A program made the position numbers and the translations under genes. The notes below the pieces were generated by a model, which made no database searches, had not been told where the DNA came from, and saw nothing but the letters and a program-made list of their open reading frames with translations. A stretch of 64,000 nt of DNA from Streptantibioticus silvisoli (lineage in GTDB: Bacteria > Actinomycetota > Actinomycetes > Streptomycetales > Streptomycetaceae): contig NZ_JAAGKO020000028.1 of the NCBI RefSeq assembly GCF_027947535.2, positions 1-64,000 on the forward strand, given 5' to 3'. This document shows, piece after piece, positions 34,678 through 43,344 of the stretch (positions are counted from its first letter, which is position 1; each line of letters starts with the position of its first letter).

Positions 34678-37037
34678 CCGTTGTGACCGAGTCCGCGACC
34701 GCCGTGACTCCACCGGGGGACGCCGCAGCGCCGGACCCGAGGTGGGCCCGGCCCGCCCTGTGGGGGCTGCTGCTCGCCACCGCCCTGCTCTACCTGGTCG
34801 ACCTCAGCTCCTCCGGCTACGCCAACTCCTTCTACTCGGCCGCCGTCCAGGCCGGCAGCAAGAGCTGGAAGGCGTTCTTCTTCGGCTCGTCCGACGCGGC
34901 CAACTTCATCACCGTCGACAAGCCCCCGGCGTCGCTGTGGCCGATGGAGCTGTCGGTCCGGCTGTTCGGCCTCAACTCCTGGTCGGTGCTGGTCCCGCAG
35001 GCCCTGATGGGTGTCGCGACCGTCGCCGTGCTGTACTTCGCCGTCCGCCGCCGCTTCGGCCCGGCCGCCGGCCTGATCGCCGGCGCGGTGCTGGCGCTCA
35101 CCCCGGTCGCGGTGCTGATGTTCCGCTTCAACAACCCGGACGCCCTGCTGGTGCTGCTCATGGTCTGCGCGGTCTACGCCGTGCAGCGGGCCCTTGAGGC
35201 CGGACGCACCAAGTGGCTGGTGTTCGCGGGGGCGTTGATCGGCGCCGCCTTCCTGGTCAAGACCCTCCAGGCGTTCTTGATCCTGCCGGCCCTCGCCCTG
35301 GTCTACGGCTTCCTCGCCCCGGTGCGCCCGCTCAAGCGGCTCGGCCAACTGGCGCTGGCCACCGGCGCGTTGGTGGTCACCGGCGGCTGGTGGGTGGCCA
35401 TCGTGCAGCTGTGGCCCGCTTCCTCCCGCCCGTACATCGGCGGTTCGCAGAACAACAGCTTCCTCGAACTCACCTTCGGCTACAACGGGTTCGGCCGCAT
35501 CACCGGTGACGAGACCGGCAGCGTCGGCGGGGGTGCCCCCAGCGGCGGAACGGGGGCACGGGCCTCAGCCGGAGGCGGCACCGGCACCGCCGGCACCGGC
35601 GGCTCGGGGGCTGGCGGTACGGGGGCTGGCGGTACGGGCACCAGCGGCGCCGGCGGCACCGGCACGCATGCGGTGACCGGTACCCATGCGGCCACCGGGA
35701 CCGGCACCGGCGCCGGTACCCATGCGGCGACCGGCGCGCACCAGGCGTTCACCGGTGGGGGCGGTATGCCCGGCGGTGGCGGCCAGGGCGGCGGCATGTG
35801 GGGGCAGACCGGGATCACCCGGCTGTTCGGCTCCGAGATGGGCGGCCAGATCGCCTGGCTGCTGCCGGCCGCGCTCATCCTGCTGGTCGCCGGGATCGTG
35901 CTGACCTGGCGGGCCCGACGCACCGACGCCGACCGGCAGGCGTTCCTGCTGTGGGGCGGCGCGCTGCTCACCACCGCCGCGGTCTTCAGCTTCATGGCCG
36001 GCATCTTCCACCCGTACTACAACATCGCGCTGGCCCCCTACATCGGCGCGGTCGTCGGCATGGGATCGGTCGCGCTCTGGCGTCGCCGTCAACACCCGCT
36101 GGCAGCCTGGGCGTTGGCCCTCACCGTCGCGGTCACCGGGTACTGGGCGTACACGCTGCTCGGCCGTACTCCGCAGTGGCTTCCGTGGCTGCGCTGGACG
36201 GTGCTGGTCGCCGGCCTGGTCGCGGCGGTCGGTCTGGGCCTCGGCTCGCGGATCGCGGCGCTGTTCGCCGCCCGCTCCCGCCGCTCGGCCCTCGCCGCGG
36301 CCGGCACCGTCGCGGGCCTCGCGCTCGCCGCCTGCCTCGCCGGCCCGGCGGCCTACGCCGTCGACACCGTCTCCACCGGCCACACCGGCTCCCTGCCGTC
36401 CGCCGGCCCCGGCGGCATGGGCGGCCCGGGCGGCATGGGCGGCGGCCACGGCTTCCCCGGCGCGGGCGGCGGCACCGGTGCCGGCCGGACCGGCGGCAGG
36501 CAGGGCGGCTTCCCCGGTGCCGGCGCTCCCGGCGGCACCGCGCAGGGCGGCACGCCGCAGGGCGGGTTCCCGGGCGGTACGACCGCCGGCGGACCCGGCG
36601 CGTGGGGCGCCGGCGCCGGGACGCGGGGCGGCCGCGAGGGCGGCATGGGCGGCGGCATGGGCGGTCTGCTGAACGGTACGCAGGTCAGCGCGCCGGTGAA
36701 GGCGCTGCTGGAGAAGGACGCCTCGTCCTACACCTGGGTGGCGGCCGCCATCGGTTCGCAGAACCAGGCCAGCTTCCAACTCGCCACCCAGGACCCGGTG
36801 ATGGCCATCGGCGGCTTCAACGGCTCCGACCCCGCGCCGACGCTGGCCCAGTTCGAGAAGATGGTCGCCGCCCGGAAGATCCACTACTTCATCGGCGGCG
36901 GCGGCATGGGCCAGGCCATGGGCATCGGCGGCACCGACCCCGCCACCCAGATCTCCACCTGGGTGTCCGCCCACTACACCGCCAAGACCGTCGGCTCCAC
37001 CACCGTCTACGACCTCACCACGCCCAAGTCCTCCTGA
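34674..37037 (+). CDS. GT39/ArnT-like membrane glycosyltransferase (GT-C fold)
   Basis: A 787-residue polytopic protein. The first extracellular loop carries FYSAAVQAGSKSWKAFFF and FITVDKPPASLWP, the Asp-containing GT-C active-site loop. Around 11-13 helices follow. A Gly/Thr-rich insert (nucleotides about 35520-35760) and a second Gly/Met-rich region (about 36400-36670, GGMGGPGGMGGG) interrupt it before a soluble C-terminal domain ending STTVYDLTTPKSS. These proteins move a sugar from a polyprenyl-phosphate carrier to an extracellular acceptor. The coupled GT2-GtrA enzyme probably supplies the donor. A very strong terminator follows. Confidence 0.92.
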   Translation: MTVVTESATAVTPPGDAAAPDPRWARPALWGLLLATALLYLVDLSSSGYANSFYSAAVQAGSKSWKAFFFGSSDAANFITVDKPPASLWPMELSVRLFGLNSWSVLVPQALMGVATVAVLYFAVRRRFGPAAGLIAGAVLALTPVAVLMFRFNNPDALLVLLMVCAVYAVQRALEAGRTKWLVFAGALIGAAFLVKTLQAFLILPALALVYGFLAPVRPLKRLGQLALATGALVVTGGWWVAIVQLWPASSRPYIGGSQNNSFLELTFGYNGFGRITGDETGSVGGGAPSGGTGARASAGGGTGTAGTGGSGAGGTGAGGTGTSGAGGTGTHAVTGTHAATGTGTGAGTHAATGAHQAFTGGGGMPGGGGQGGGMWGQTGITRLFGSEMGGQIAWLLPAALILLVAGIVLTWRARRTDADRQAFLLWGGALLTTAAVFSFMAGIFHPYYNIALAPYIGAVVGMGSVALWRRRQHPLAAWALALTVAVTGYWAYTLLGRTPQWLPWLRWTVLVAGLVAAVGLGLGSRIAALFAARSRRSALAAAGTVAGLALAACLAGPAAYAVDTVSTGHTGSLPSAGPGGMGGPGGMGGGHGFPGAGGGTGAGRTGGRQGGFPGAGAPGGTAQGGTPQGGFPGGTTAGGPGAWGAGAGTRGGREGGMGGGMGGLLNGTQVSAPVKALLEKDASSYTWVAAAIGSQNQASFQLATQDPVMAIGGFNGSDPAPTLAQFEKMVAARKIHYFIGGGGMGQAMGIGGTDPATQISTWVSAHYTAKTVGSTTVYDLTTPKSS

Positions 37038-37058
37038 CCGCGGGCGCGTTCACCACGC

Positions 37059-37097
37059 ATGCCGGGGCGCCGTCCACCCAGGACGGCGCCCCGGCAT
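37059..37097 (+). terminator. Strong intrinsic terminator
   Basis: ATGCCGGGGCGCCGTCC (37059-37075) pairs perfectly over 17 bp with GGACGGCGCCCCGGCAT (37081-37097), with loop ACCCA, 22 bp after the glycosyltransferase stop. Confidence 0.95.
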
Positions 37098-37256
37098 CGT
37101 TGCGTGCGCACCCGTGCCGCACTCGGGGGAGGGGCGGCCCGCCCTTGCGGCGCCTCCGTCGCCCGGACGCCCCGCCCGGCGGCGTACACCGGCGGCGGTA
37201 CGGCTCCGTGCCTCCGTCGCCCGGACGCCCCGCCCCGTCGCGCATATGACGCAGCG

Positions 37257-38276
37257 TCAGCTACGCAGGTGCTCCCACGCGGTCAGCAACTCGGCCTCGT
37301 GGGACGGCAGGAGGCCCAGTTCCGTCTCCCCCTGGCGGTACGGCTCCGGGGACGGGCCGCGGGCGGACAGCCAGGCCATCGTGTCGGCGACGGTCTCCGC
37401 CAGCGGCCGGCAGCGCAGGCCCGCGGCGTGGGCCCGGTCCGACGACGCCTGCCAGATGCCCGCCAGGTCCGGCATCCCGGCGGGCACCCACAGCGGCAGG
37501 CCGGTCCACGGCTCGACGCCCGCCGCCAGCAGGAAGTCGTCGTCGACCCAGGTCGGTTCACGGTCGGCACCGGCCACGCGGGCGCAGGCGGCGAGCAGGT
37601 CGCCCAGGGTGTCCGGCCGCGGCGGCCCGGTCACCAGGTACCGCCCGGCGTCCCCCGCCTCGACCCGGTCCAGCCCGAAGGCGGCCAGGTCACGGGCGTC
37701 GACCAGCCGCACCGGGCGGTCGGCCGCCCCGGGCGCCAGTACCCGCCCGCCGCGCGCGAACCGTTCCAGCCACCACAGCAGCCGCCCGGTGCTCTCGCCG
37801 GGACCGGTGACGGCGCCGGGGCTGAGGATGAGGACGTCGCCGCCGAACTCCTCCTCGACGGCCCGTTCGCAGCCCGCCTTCAGCGCGTTGTGCGCGACGG
37901 TGCCGGCCGCGGCGTCCGGCGGGCAGGCGTGCCGGGGTGAGGACTCGTCGACCGGAGCGGCCGGCCAGTCGGCGCAGGCGTGGACGGCGGAGACGAACAC
38001 GTAGGTGCCCGCGCGCGCCGACAGCAGCCGCGCCGACTCCCCGACGACCCGCGGCTGCTGCCCGCTGGTGTCCACCACGACGTCCCAGCGCCGGTCGCGC
38101 ACCAGGCGGGACAGGTCCGCCGCCACCGTCCGGTCGCCGCGTACCGCCTTCACGCCCGCCGGATCGGGGCCGGAACGCCCCCGGTTGAAGACCGTCACCT
38201 CGTGACCGCGCTGCCGGGCCTGTGTCGCGAACGCACGCCCGACGAAGACCGATCCGCCCAGAACCAATATCCGCAT
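37257..38276 (-). CDS. NAD-dependent epimerase/dehydratase family protein
   Basis: A 339-residue extended/atypical SDR. N-terminal MRILVLGGSVFVGRAFATQA gives the nucleotide-binding motif, NRGRSGPDPAGV the second strand, VVVDTSGQQPRVV and YVFVSAVHACADWP the middle. LILSPGAVTGPGESTGRLLWWLERF continues, then RPVRLVDARDLAAFGLD. It resembles isoflavone-reductase-like or nucleoside-sugar epimerases without the usual YxxxK. Substrate unknown. Transcribed toward the GT39 terminator and divergent from the FMN reductase pair. Confidence 0.85.
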   Translation of the reverse strand: MRILVLGGSVFVGRAFATQARQRGHEVTVFNRGRSGPDPAGVKAVRGDRTVAADLSRLVRDRRWDVVVDTSGQQPRVVGESARLLSARAGTYVFVSAVHACADWPAAPVDESSPRHACPPDAAAGTVAHNALKAGCERAVEEEFGGDVLILSPGAVTGPGESTGRLLWWLERFARGGRVLAPGAADRPVRLVDARDLAAFGLDRVEAGDAGRYLVTGPPRPDTLGDLLAACARVAGADREPTWVDDDFLLAAGVEPWTGLPLWVPAGMPDLAGIWQASSDRAHAAGLRCRPLAETVADTMAWLSARGPSPEPYRQGETELGLLPSHEAELLTAWEHLRS

Positions 38277-38498
38277 GCGGCGATCATCCCGCCGCCCCGC
38301 CCGCCGCGCTGTCACTTCCGCGACACGCGCTGTCACCGGTGCTCCGCCGAAGTGTGGGGGGACCGGCAGACCCGTCCGGTTCCCCTGCGGTCGGCGGTGC
38401 GGCTCGTTAGAATCGCCCGGTTGGAGGGGCCCCGCATCCGGTCCGCCGCGGCGCCGCTCCCCGGCCGTTTTCCGCTCATGACGGAAGTGGGGAAGAGC

Positions 38499-39089
38499 AT
38501 GGCGCGCACGGTGAAGGTCGTCGGCATAGGCGGGTCCGCGCGGCCCGGCTCGACCGCCGAGAGGGCCCTGCGGATCACGCTGGCCGAGGCCGAACGTCTG
38601 GGCGCGCACGTCAGCCTGATCAGCGGCGCGGACCTCGCCATGCCGCTGTACGACCCGCGCGAGGGCGCGAACTCCCCGCAGGCGCAACGCCTGTTGGCCG
38701 AGGTCGCCGCCGCCGACGGCCTGGTGCTGGCCAGCCCCGCCTACCACGGCACCGTCTCCGGCCTGGTGAAGAACGCCCTCGACCACGTCGAGGAGTTGCG
38801 CGGCGGCGACCACCCGTACTTCACCGGCCGCGCCGTCGGCTGCCTCGCCGTCGGCATGGGCTGGCAGGGCGCCGTCAACACGCTGACCGCGCTGCGGGGC
38901 GTGGTGCACGCGTTGCGCGGCTGGCCGACGCCGCTCGGGGTGGCCGTCAACACCGAGAGCACCGGCTTCGGCCCCGACGGGACGTGCACCGACGACCGGG
39001 TGACCGCCCAGCTGGCCGCGATGGCCGGCCAGGTCGTCGACTTCGCCCACCGGTCGCCGGCCGCCCGTGAACTGACCCCCGTCACGTGA
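38499..39089 (+). CDS. NADPH-dependent FMN reductase
   Basis: A 196-residue flavodoxin-fold reductase: VVGIGGSARPGSTAERALRI (phosphate loop), DGLVLASPAYHGTVSGLVKN with the flavin-binding SPxYHG, and VGCLAVGMGWQGAVNTLTAL. ATG 38499 follows GGGGAAG; ATG 38478 would add seven residues. Its stop overlaps the next gene's GTG start by 4 nt, so two paralogous FMN reductases are co-translated. They may supply reduced flavin to a monooxygenase not seen nearby. Confidence 0.92.
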   Translation: MARTVKVVGIGGSARPGSTAERALRITLAEAERLGAHVSLISGADLAMPLYDPREGANSPQAQRLLAEVAAADGLVLASPAYHGTVSGLVKNALDHVEELRGGDHPYFTGRAVGCLAVGMGWQGAVNTLTALRGVVHALRGWPTPLGVAVNTESTGFGPDGTCTDDRVTAQLAAMAGQVVDFAHRSPAARELTPVT

Positions 39090-39652
39090 CCTCGGCCCCC
39101 GCTCCGCTCCGGCTGGCCGGCCTGTGCGGGAGCCTGCGGTCCGGTTCGCTGAACGCGGCGGTGCTGGCGACCGCCGCGCGGCTGGCCGGACCGCGGGCCG
39201 TGCTGACCGTCCACCCGGACCTGGGACGGCTGCCGTTCTTCAACCACGACGTGGAGATGGCGGGCTGCCCGCCGCAGGTGGTGGCGTTCCGCGAACTGGT
39301 CGGCGCGGCGGACGGCGTGCTGGTGGCCAGCCCGGAGTACGCGCACGGCACCTCGGGGGTGCTGAAGAACGCGCTGGAGTGGCTGGTCGGCAGCGGCGGT
39401 GTGGTGAACAAGCCGGTAGCGGTGGTGACCGCGTCGCCGTCCATGACCGGCGGGGACCGCGCCCAGGCATGGGTGCGCGAGACGCTGGAGGTGATGGACG
39501 CCGTCCTGCTGCCCCCGTTGCTCATCCAGCGCGCGAGTGCCCGCATCCGCGACAACGCGGTCCACGAACCGGAGGCCCTCGAAGGGCTGCGAAGCCTGGT
39601 GGACGCGTTGACCGACGCGGCCGGCAAGATGGCTGCGGACGAGCACTTCTGA
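39086..39652 (+). CDS. NADPH-dependent FMN reductase, second of a coupled pair
   Basis: A 188-residue protein: LAGLCGSLRSGSLNAAVLAT, ADGVLVASPEYAHGTSGVLKNALEWL and TASPSMTGGDRAQAWVRETL, the azoreductase/ArsH-like flavodoxin fold. Start GTG 39086 lies inside the stop of the upstream gene (GTGA). The two proteins share fold and flavin motif (SPxYHG versus SPEYAHG) but differ clearly, so this is an old pair rather than a recent duplication. Confidence 0.92.
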   Translation: MTSAPAPLRLAGLCGSLRSGSLNAAVLATAARLAGPRAVLTVHPDLGRLPFFNHDVEMAGCPPQVVAFRELVGAADGVLVASPEYAHGTSGVLKNALEWLVGSGGVVNKPVAVVTASPSMTGGDRAQAWVRETLEVMDAVLLPPLLIQRASARIRDNAVHEPEALEGLRSLVDALTDAAGKMAADEHF

Positions 39653-39819
39653 CGGCGAATCAAATACCGCGTGTGCGGAGGCGGTTGGGGGTGAACGGTC
39701 GCCCGCGCGGTCGGACCTTCGCGCGTCGGTCGCCCATCTCACGCGCCGGAGACGGATGTTGGACGGTTCCGTCGCCCACGAGGACGCCGCTGCCGTACGC
39801 CGGGGAGCGCGGCGCCCGA

Positions 39820-40044
39820 TCACCGCAGGCTGGGGTGGAGTTCCGGTGGTCCGCCCTGCGTGTACCGCAGTGAGCGCGGTGCGGTGCCGTCGAGTTCCGT
39901 GACGCCGAGGTGGGCGCCCAGTTCGGCGCCGATCAGCGCGCGGCCGGACAGCGCCATCAGCTCGTCCGACGCGTAGAGGGCGGCGATCACCCGGCCGGTG
40001 AACCCGGGGGACTCACGGGACCGTTGGGTGTCCAGGCCGCCCAT
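39820..40044 (-). pseudogene. C-terminal remnant of a short-chain dehydrogenase
   Basis: A 74-codon frame reads SRESPGFTGRVIAALYASDE, then LMALSGRALIGAELGAHLGV and TELDGTAPRSLR. That is the tail of a larger SDR (segments equivalent to the substrate lid and last strand), with no nucleotide-binding or catalytic part upstream. The preceding DNA up to 40094 belongs to the end of a complete SDR in a different frame. I read it as a decayed fragment. Confidence 0.65.
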
Positions 40045-40093
40045 CCGGACGGCTCCGGGACCGGCTCCGGGCGCCGGTCCCGCCCGCGGATGC

Positions 40094-40840
40094 TCAGACC
40101 TGGGTGATGCCGCCGTCGACGAACAGTTCGGCCCCGGTGGTGAAGGAACTCTGGTCCGAGGCCAGGTACAGGGCGGTCGCGGCGACCTCCTCGGGGCGTC
40201 CGACCCGGCCCAGCGGGATCGCCGGCCCCTGCGGCTGCGGCGTCCCGCCGGTCATGGTGGCGCGCAGGCCGTCCCCGCCGGGCGAGGTGACCGGGCCGGG
40301 GGTGATGGCGTTGACGCGGATCGACCGGTCGGCGAGTTCGGCGGCCCAGGTGCGGGCGAAGCTGCGGATGGCCGCCTTGGTCCCGGCGTACATGCTCAGC
40401 CCCGGAGCCGCCCGCAGCGCGGCGCTGGAGGACAGCAGGATCACCGAGCCGCCGTCGGGGACGAGGGGGAGCGCCTTCTGGACGGTGAAGACCAGTCCCT
40501 TGGCGTTGATGTCGAAGGTCTGGTCGAAATGCGCCTCGGTGATCTCCCCGAGCCGGGCGAACTCGCCGGTGCCGGCGTTGGCGACGACGACGTCGAGCCG
40601 TCCGCTGCGCTCCTCGACGGTGGCGAAGAGCCGGTCCAGGTCGGCCAGGTCCGACACGTCGCCCCGCACGCCGATCGCCCGCTCGCCGACGGCCTCGACG
40701 GCCGCGTCCAGCTCGGGCTTGCGCCGTCCGGTGATGTACACCGCCGCCGCCCCTTCCTCCGCGAACCGGCGGGCCACGGCCAGGCCGATGCCGGTGGTAC
40801 CGCCGGTGACCAGGGCCACCTTGCCGCTGAGCTGTGCCAT
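40094..40840 (-). CDS. Short-chain dehydrogenase/reductase controlled by an Rrf2-type box
   Basis: A 248-residue SDR: VTGGTTGIGLAVARRFAEEG, VVANAGTGEFARLGE, SSSAALRAAPGLSMYAGTKA with the Ser-Tyr-Lys triad, and ITPGPVTSPG. ATG 40840 has GGAG upstream; ATG 40855 adds five residues. It carries the box GTAAC-N7-GTTAC 16 bp before its start, identical in layout to the box before the Rrf2 gene next door. That indicates repression by that regulator, perhaps in response to redox or electrophile stress. Confidence 0.92.
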   Translation of the reverse strand: MAQLSGKVALVTGGTTGIGLAVARRFAEEGAAAVYITGRRKPELDAAVEAVGERAIGVRGDVSDLADLDRLFATVEERSGRLDVVVANAGTGEFARLGEITEAHFDQTFDINAKGLVFTVQKALPLVPDGGSVILLSSSAALRAAPGLSMYAGTKAAIRSFARTWAAELADRSIRVNAITPGPVTSPGGDGLRATMTGGTPQPQGPAIPLGRVGRPEEVAATALYLASDQSSFTTGAELFVDGGITQV

Positions 40841-40855
40841 CGCGATCTCCTCCAT

Positions 40856-40872
40856 GTAACTGCTTCGGTTAC
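40856..40872. promoter_or_regulatory. Operator GTAAC-N7-GTTAC before the SDR
   Basis: GTAACTGCTTCGGTTAC, an inverted repeat of 5-7-5 geometry directly upstream of the SDR start. The same geometry recurs at 41465-41481 before the Rrf2 gene. Confidence 0.8.
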
Positions 40873-41012
40873 GTCAATGGGTGTGGTTTCCCCGGGAGCG
40901 TGCGCTGCCGCTGGAACGGGCCGGGTTCCGCGATGCCGTCGACCGGCCGGGTTCGGTCGCCCGGTCGCCCGTTCTCCGTGGCGCGGCCGCCGGATCGCCC
41001 GGTCGCCCCGCC

Positions 41013-41444
41013 TCAGCGCTCGGCGAGGATGTCGCGCAGGACGTCGTCCATCGTGGTGCGGATCAGCTCGTCCCGTACGGCTTGTTCGGCCCCGTCGTAG
41101 ACCCTCTGCATGACGGGACGTATCCCGAAGCCGACCGGGCACTCCTGGCTCGGCGTCGCGCGGTGCGTCGCGAACAGGATTCCGGGCTCCACGGCCTCGT
41201 AGACGTCCAGCACGGTGATCGCCGCGAGTTCACGGGCCAGCGTCCAGCCGGCCCCCGCGCCGCGCCGGGAGGCCACGAGACCCGCCCGCCGCAGATCGGT
41301 CAACAGGCGCCGGACGACCACGGGGTTGGTGTTCACGCTCCCCGCGATCTGCTCCGACGTGGCCACCTCGTTCCCGTAGCGCGTGTTGAGCTCCATCCAC
41401 GCCAGCGCGTGGACCGCGATCGTCAGCCTGCTGTTGGCACTCAC
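41013..41444 (-). CDS. Rrf2-family transcriptional regulator
   Basis: A 143-residue Rrf2 protein: SRLTIAVHALAWMELN, winged-helix VATSEQIAGSVNTNPVVVRRLL, wing GLVASRRGAGAGWTLARE, and dimerisation helix TVLDVYEAVEPG. Only one Cys (SQECPVG) is present, so it does not carry the three-Cys Fe-S set of IscR/NsrR and may sense by another route, like CymR/YwnA-type members. Start GTG 41444. It lies upstream of the SDR gene in the same direction, and both have the GTAAC-N7-GTTAC operator. Confidence 0.92.
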   Translation of the reverse strand: MSANSRLTIAVHALAWMELNTRYGNEVATSEQIAGSVNTNPVVVRRLLTDLRRAGLVASRRGAGAGWTLARELAAITVLDVYEAVEPGILFATHRATPSQECPVGFGIRPVMQRVYDGAEQAVRDELIRTTMDDVLRDILAER

Positions 41445-41464
41445 GTCGACCTCCCGCTTTTGAT

Positions 41465-41481
41465 GTAACCATAAAAGTTAC
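41465..41481. promoter_or_regulatory. Operator GTAAC-N7-GTTAC before the Rrf2 gene
   Basis: GTAACCATAAAAGTTAC, same arms and spacing as at 40856-40872, 21 bp before the regulator start, implying autoregulation. Confidence 0.8.
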
Positions 41482-41877
41482 GACTGCGCCAGCGGAGGGT
41501 TGCTTTCCGAGGGGCAGGTCCACGGGCTGTGCCGGTGAGGTGAGTTGGGGGTCGGAAGCCGAGGGGTGGGGGCCGGGGGCGTGGGCCGGCGTGGGTCGGG
41601 GTCGCGACGAGATCCGCGGCGCCCCCGGGAAGGCCGACGGCTCCGCCCGGACCCCCCACCCCTGGGGCGCCGAACGGAGCCGTCCGCTGTCCTCGCTCCG
41701 GCAACGCGTCTCCGCGGTGCCACGCTGTCCGTCTGTCCGCTCCCGCCCGGCGGAAACGCTTTGGTGTGCAAGCGAACACCCGGCGATGACCCCGCCGAGC
41801 CCCCGGTCGGCGACCCCGCAGGCGGCGGCGCCTCGGACGACGTGCCCGGCACGACGCCCGGCGTCCACCCGGCGATC
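41482..41877. other. About 400-bp non-coding region
   Basis: No gene is supported. GACGGCTCCG (41636-41645) and CGGAGCCGTC (41675-41684) form a 10-bp stem around a 29-nt GC-rich loop, possibly a terminator. GAAACGCTTTGG near 41755 is an isolated CRE-like stretch. Confidence 0.45.
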
Positions 41878-41914
41878 GGCGGCCGGGCCCGGGGGGTGTC
41901 CGGGCCCGGCCGCC
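41878..41914 (-). terminator. Strong terminator of the GH114 gene
   Basis: GGCGGCCGGGCCCGG (41878-41892) and CCGGGCCCGGCCGCC (41900-41914) give a perfect 15-bp stem with a 7-nt loop, 6 bp beyond the GH114 stop. Confidence 0.92.
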
Positions 41915-41920
41915 GTCGGG

Positions 41921-42760
41921 TCACTGCGAGGCGCAGGTCTTGCGTACGTAGTCGCCGGAGCTGGGGGTGTTCACGTCCTCGTCGCGTTCGACGATGCTGA
42001 TCTGACTACCCCACTTGGAGCACGCCGCCGCCAGGCCCTTGTCGGTGTACTCGATGTCGATGACGTGGGAGCCGTAGGCGTCGATGTAGCCGTCGCACTC
42101 GTTGTAGTAGCCGCACTCCTCCGCGATCGCGAAGTCGAGCCCGGTGGTGGCGTGGTCGGGGGCCAGTTCGACGGTGTTCTTCTGGGCGATCGCCAGCCCG
42201 TCGGCGTGGGCGTGGGCCGCCAGCAGCGTGATGTAGTCCTCGGCGTTCCCCGCGGTCAGCAGGTTCTCCGACCGGGTGTAGGAGTCGTAGTTGTCCGGCT
42301 CGATCGCGTTGTAGCCCTTGGCGGCGCAGGTGTCGATGATCGCGTCGATCTTGGCGGCCACCTGCTGCTGCTTGGCCGCGGTGGAGATGTCGAGCAGGGC
42401 CTCGTTCCAGTCCTTGTCGTACACGACGGCACCGTTGGCGTCGTGCAGCAGCAGGTCGCCCCACTGGTCCTCGTCGCCCTCCTGGGCCTGGAACGCGTTG
42501 ATGTAGCAGATGTTGTACAGCCCCGGGGCGGGCGCGTCGCCGTTGTCCCGGCTGACCACGGTGACGCCGGAGGGCGGTGTGTACGCGCCGCCGATCTGGT
42601 AGTCGAAGTCCGCGTGCACCGGCGGCAACGCCGGCCCCGCGGCATTGGCCTGGCCGCTCTGCGCGAGGAAGGCCACCACGGCGGCGCCCGCCGTCAGCAG
42701 ACGCATCCGGTTCGGGGTCAGCGAACGCCTGCGGGCGGCGCCTGAGGATCTTTCGTTCAT
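41921..42760 (-). CDS. Secreted GH114 endo-alpha-1,4-polygalactosaminidase-type hydrolase
   Basis: A 279-residue exported glycoside hydrolase. The signal region is RRRSLTPNRMRLLTAGAAVV to QANAA. The catalytic barrel begins HADFDYQIGGAYTPPSGVTV, continues LYNICYINAFQAQ, DWNEALLDIST, and carries GYNAIEPDNYDSY, the EPDN acidic motif of GH114, then FAIAEECGYYNECDGY with the second acidic cluster. GH114 enzymes cleave alpha-1,4-linked galactosamine polymers such as fungal galactosaminogalactan. ATG 42760 has GGAG upstream. A promoter with the shared TTGACG-AATTT element lies about 205 bp before it, and a 15-bp terminator follows. Family assignment is strong; substrate is by family. Confidence 0.92.
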   Translation of the reverse strand: MNERSSGAARRRSLTPNRMRLLTAGAAVVAFLAQSGQANAAGPALPPVHADFDYQIGGAYTPPSGVTVVSRDNGDAPAPGLYNICYINAFQAQEGDEDQWGDLLLHDANGAVVYDKDWNEALLDISTAAKQQQVAAKIDAIIDTCAAKGYNAIEPDNYDSYTRSENLLTAGNAEDYITLLAAHAHADGLAIAQKNTVELAPDHATTGLDFAIAEECGYYNECDGYIDAYGSHVIDIEYTDKGLAAACSKWGSQISIVERDEDVNTPSSGDYVRKTCASQ

Positions 42761-43344
42761 GGGGGGACTCCGTGGGGGTGACGGGCGCCCGGACAGGACG
42801 CGGAGGGGGAAGGGGTCGGTTTCGGATTCGGATTCGGGGAGGGGACGGCTCGCGGAGGGTGGTTCGCGGACGGGGACGGACTCGCGCATGGGGGACGGAC
42901 TCGTGCACGGGCGCGGGAACGGCTCCGGCCGCACTCGGCGGGGGAGGGCAGGACGTTCCCCGAATTATGAAGGACTCCAGCGTAAATTCGTCAAGACCTC
43001 GGCGGCGTGGAGTGGATTTACCGGCCGTTCGGGGTGGCCTGTGTCGGCAGGCGTTCCAGGGTTCTGCTGTCGAGGGGGAAAACTCCCGCGATCACGCTCG
43101 CCGGTGGGGGACGGTGCCGGGTGGCTGAACGGAGCCGGCCGGTCGGGGCGCAAGGGCTCAGGGGGGCGGGGCCCCGGAGGCTCAGGGCCCCGGAGGCTCA
43201 GGGGCCCCGCAGGCTCAGCGGCTCAGCGGCTCAGCTCACGGGGGACTCGGGTCACTAGGGACTTTCATCGTCGTCGTCACCCGGCCCGACCGCGATCATT
43301 GGCGACGCCGACGTGATCAACCCCCCACGCGACAGGAGGATCCG
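42761..43344. other. 584-bp divergent intergenic region between GH114 and GH64
   Basis: Holds the GH114 promoter (42964-42994). Also present are GATTCGGATTCGGGG-type direct repeats (about 42820-42845), GGGGGACGGACTCG repeats (about 42875-42905), and tandem CCCGGAGGCTCAGGG units at about 43170-43240. The GH64 promoter is not obvious. No gene is supported. Confidence 0.55.
42964..42994 (-). promoter_or_regulatory. GH114 promoter with shared regulon element
   Basis: On the minus strand: -35 TTGACG (42989-42994), 19-bp spacer starting AATTTACGCTGGAGTCC, -10 CATAAT (42964-42969). The TTGACG-AATTT..CTGGAG part recurs upstream of the GH135 operon and the GH6 operon. Confidence 0.8.
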
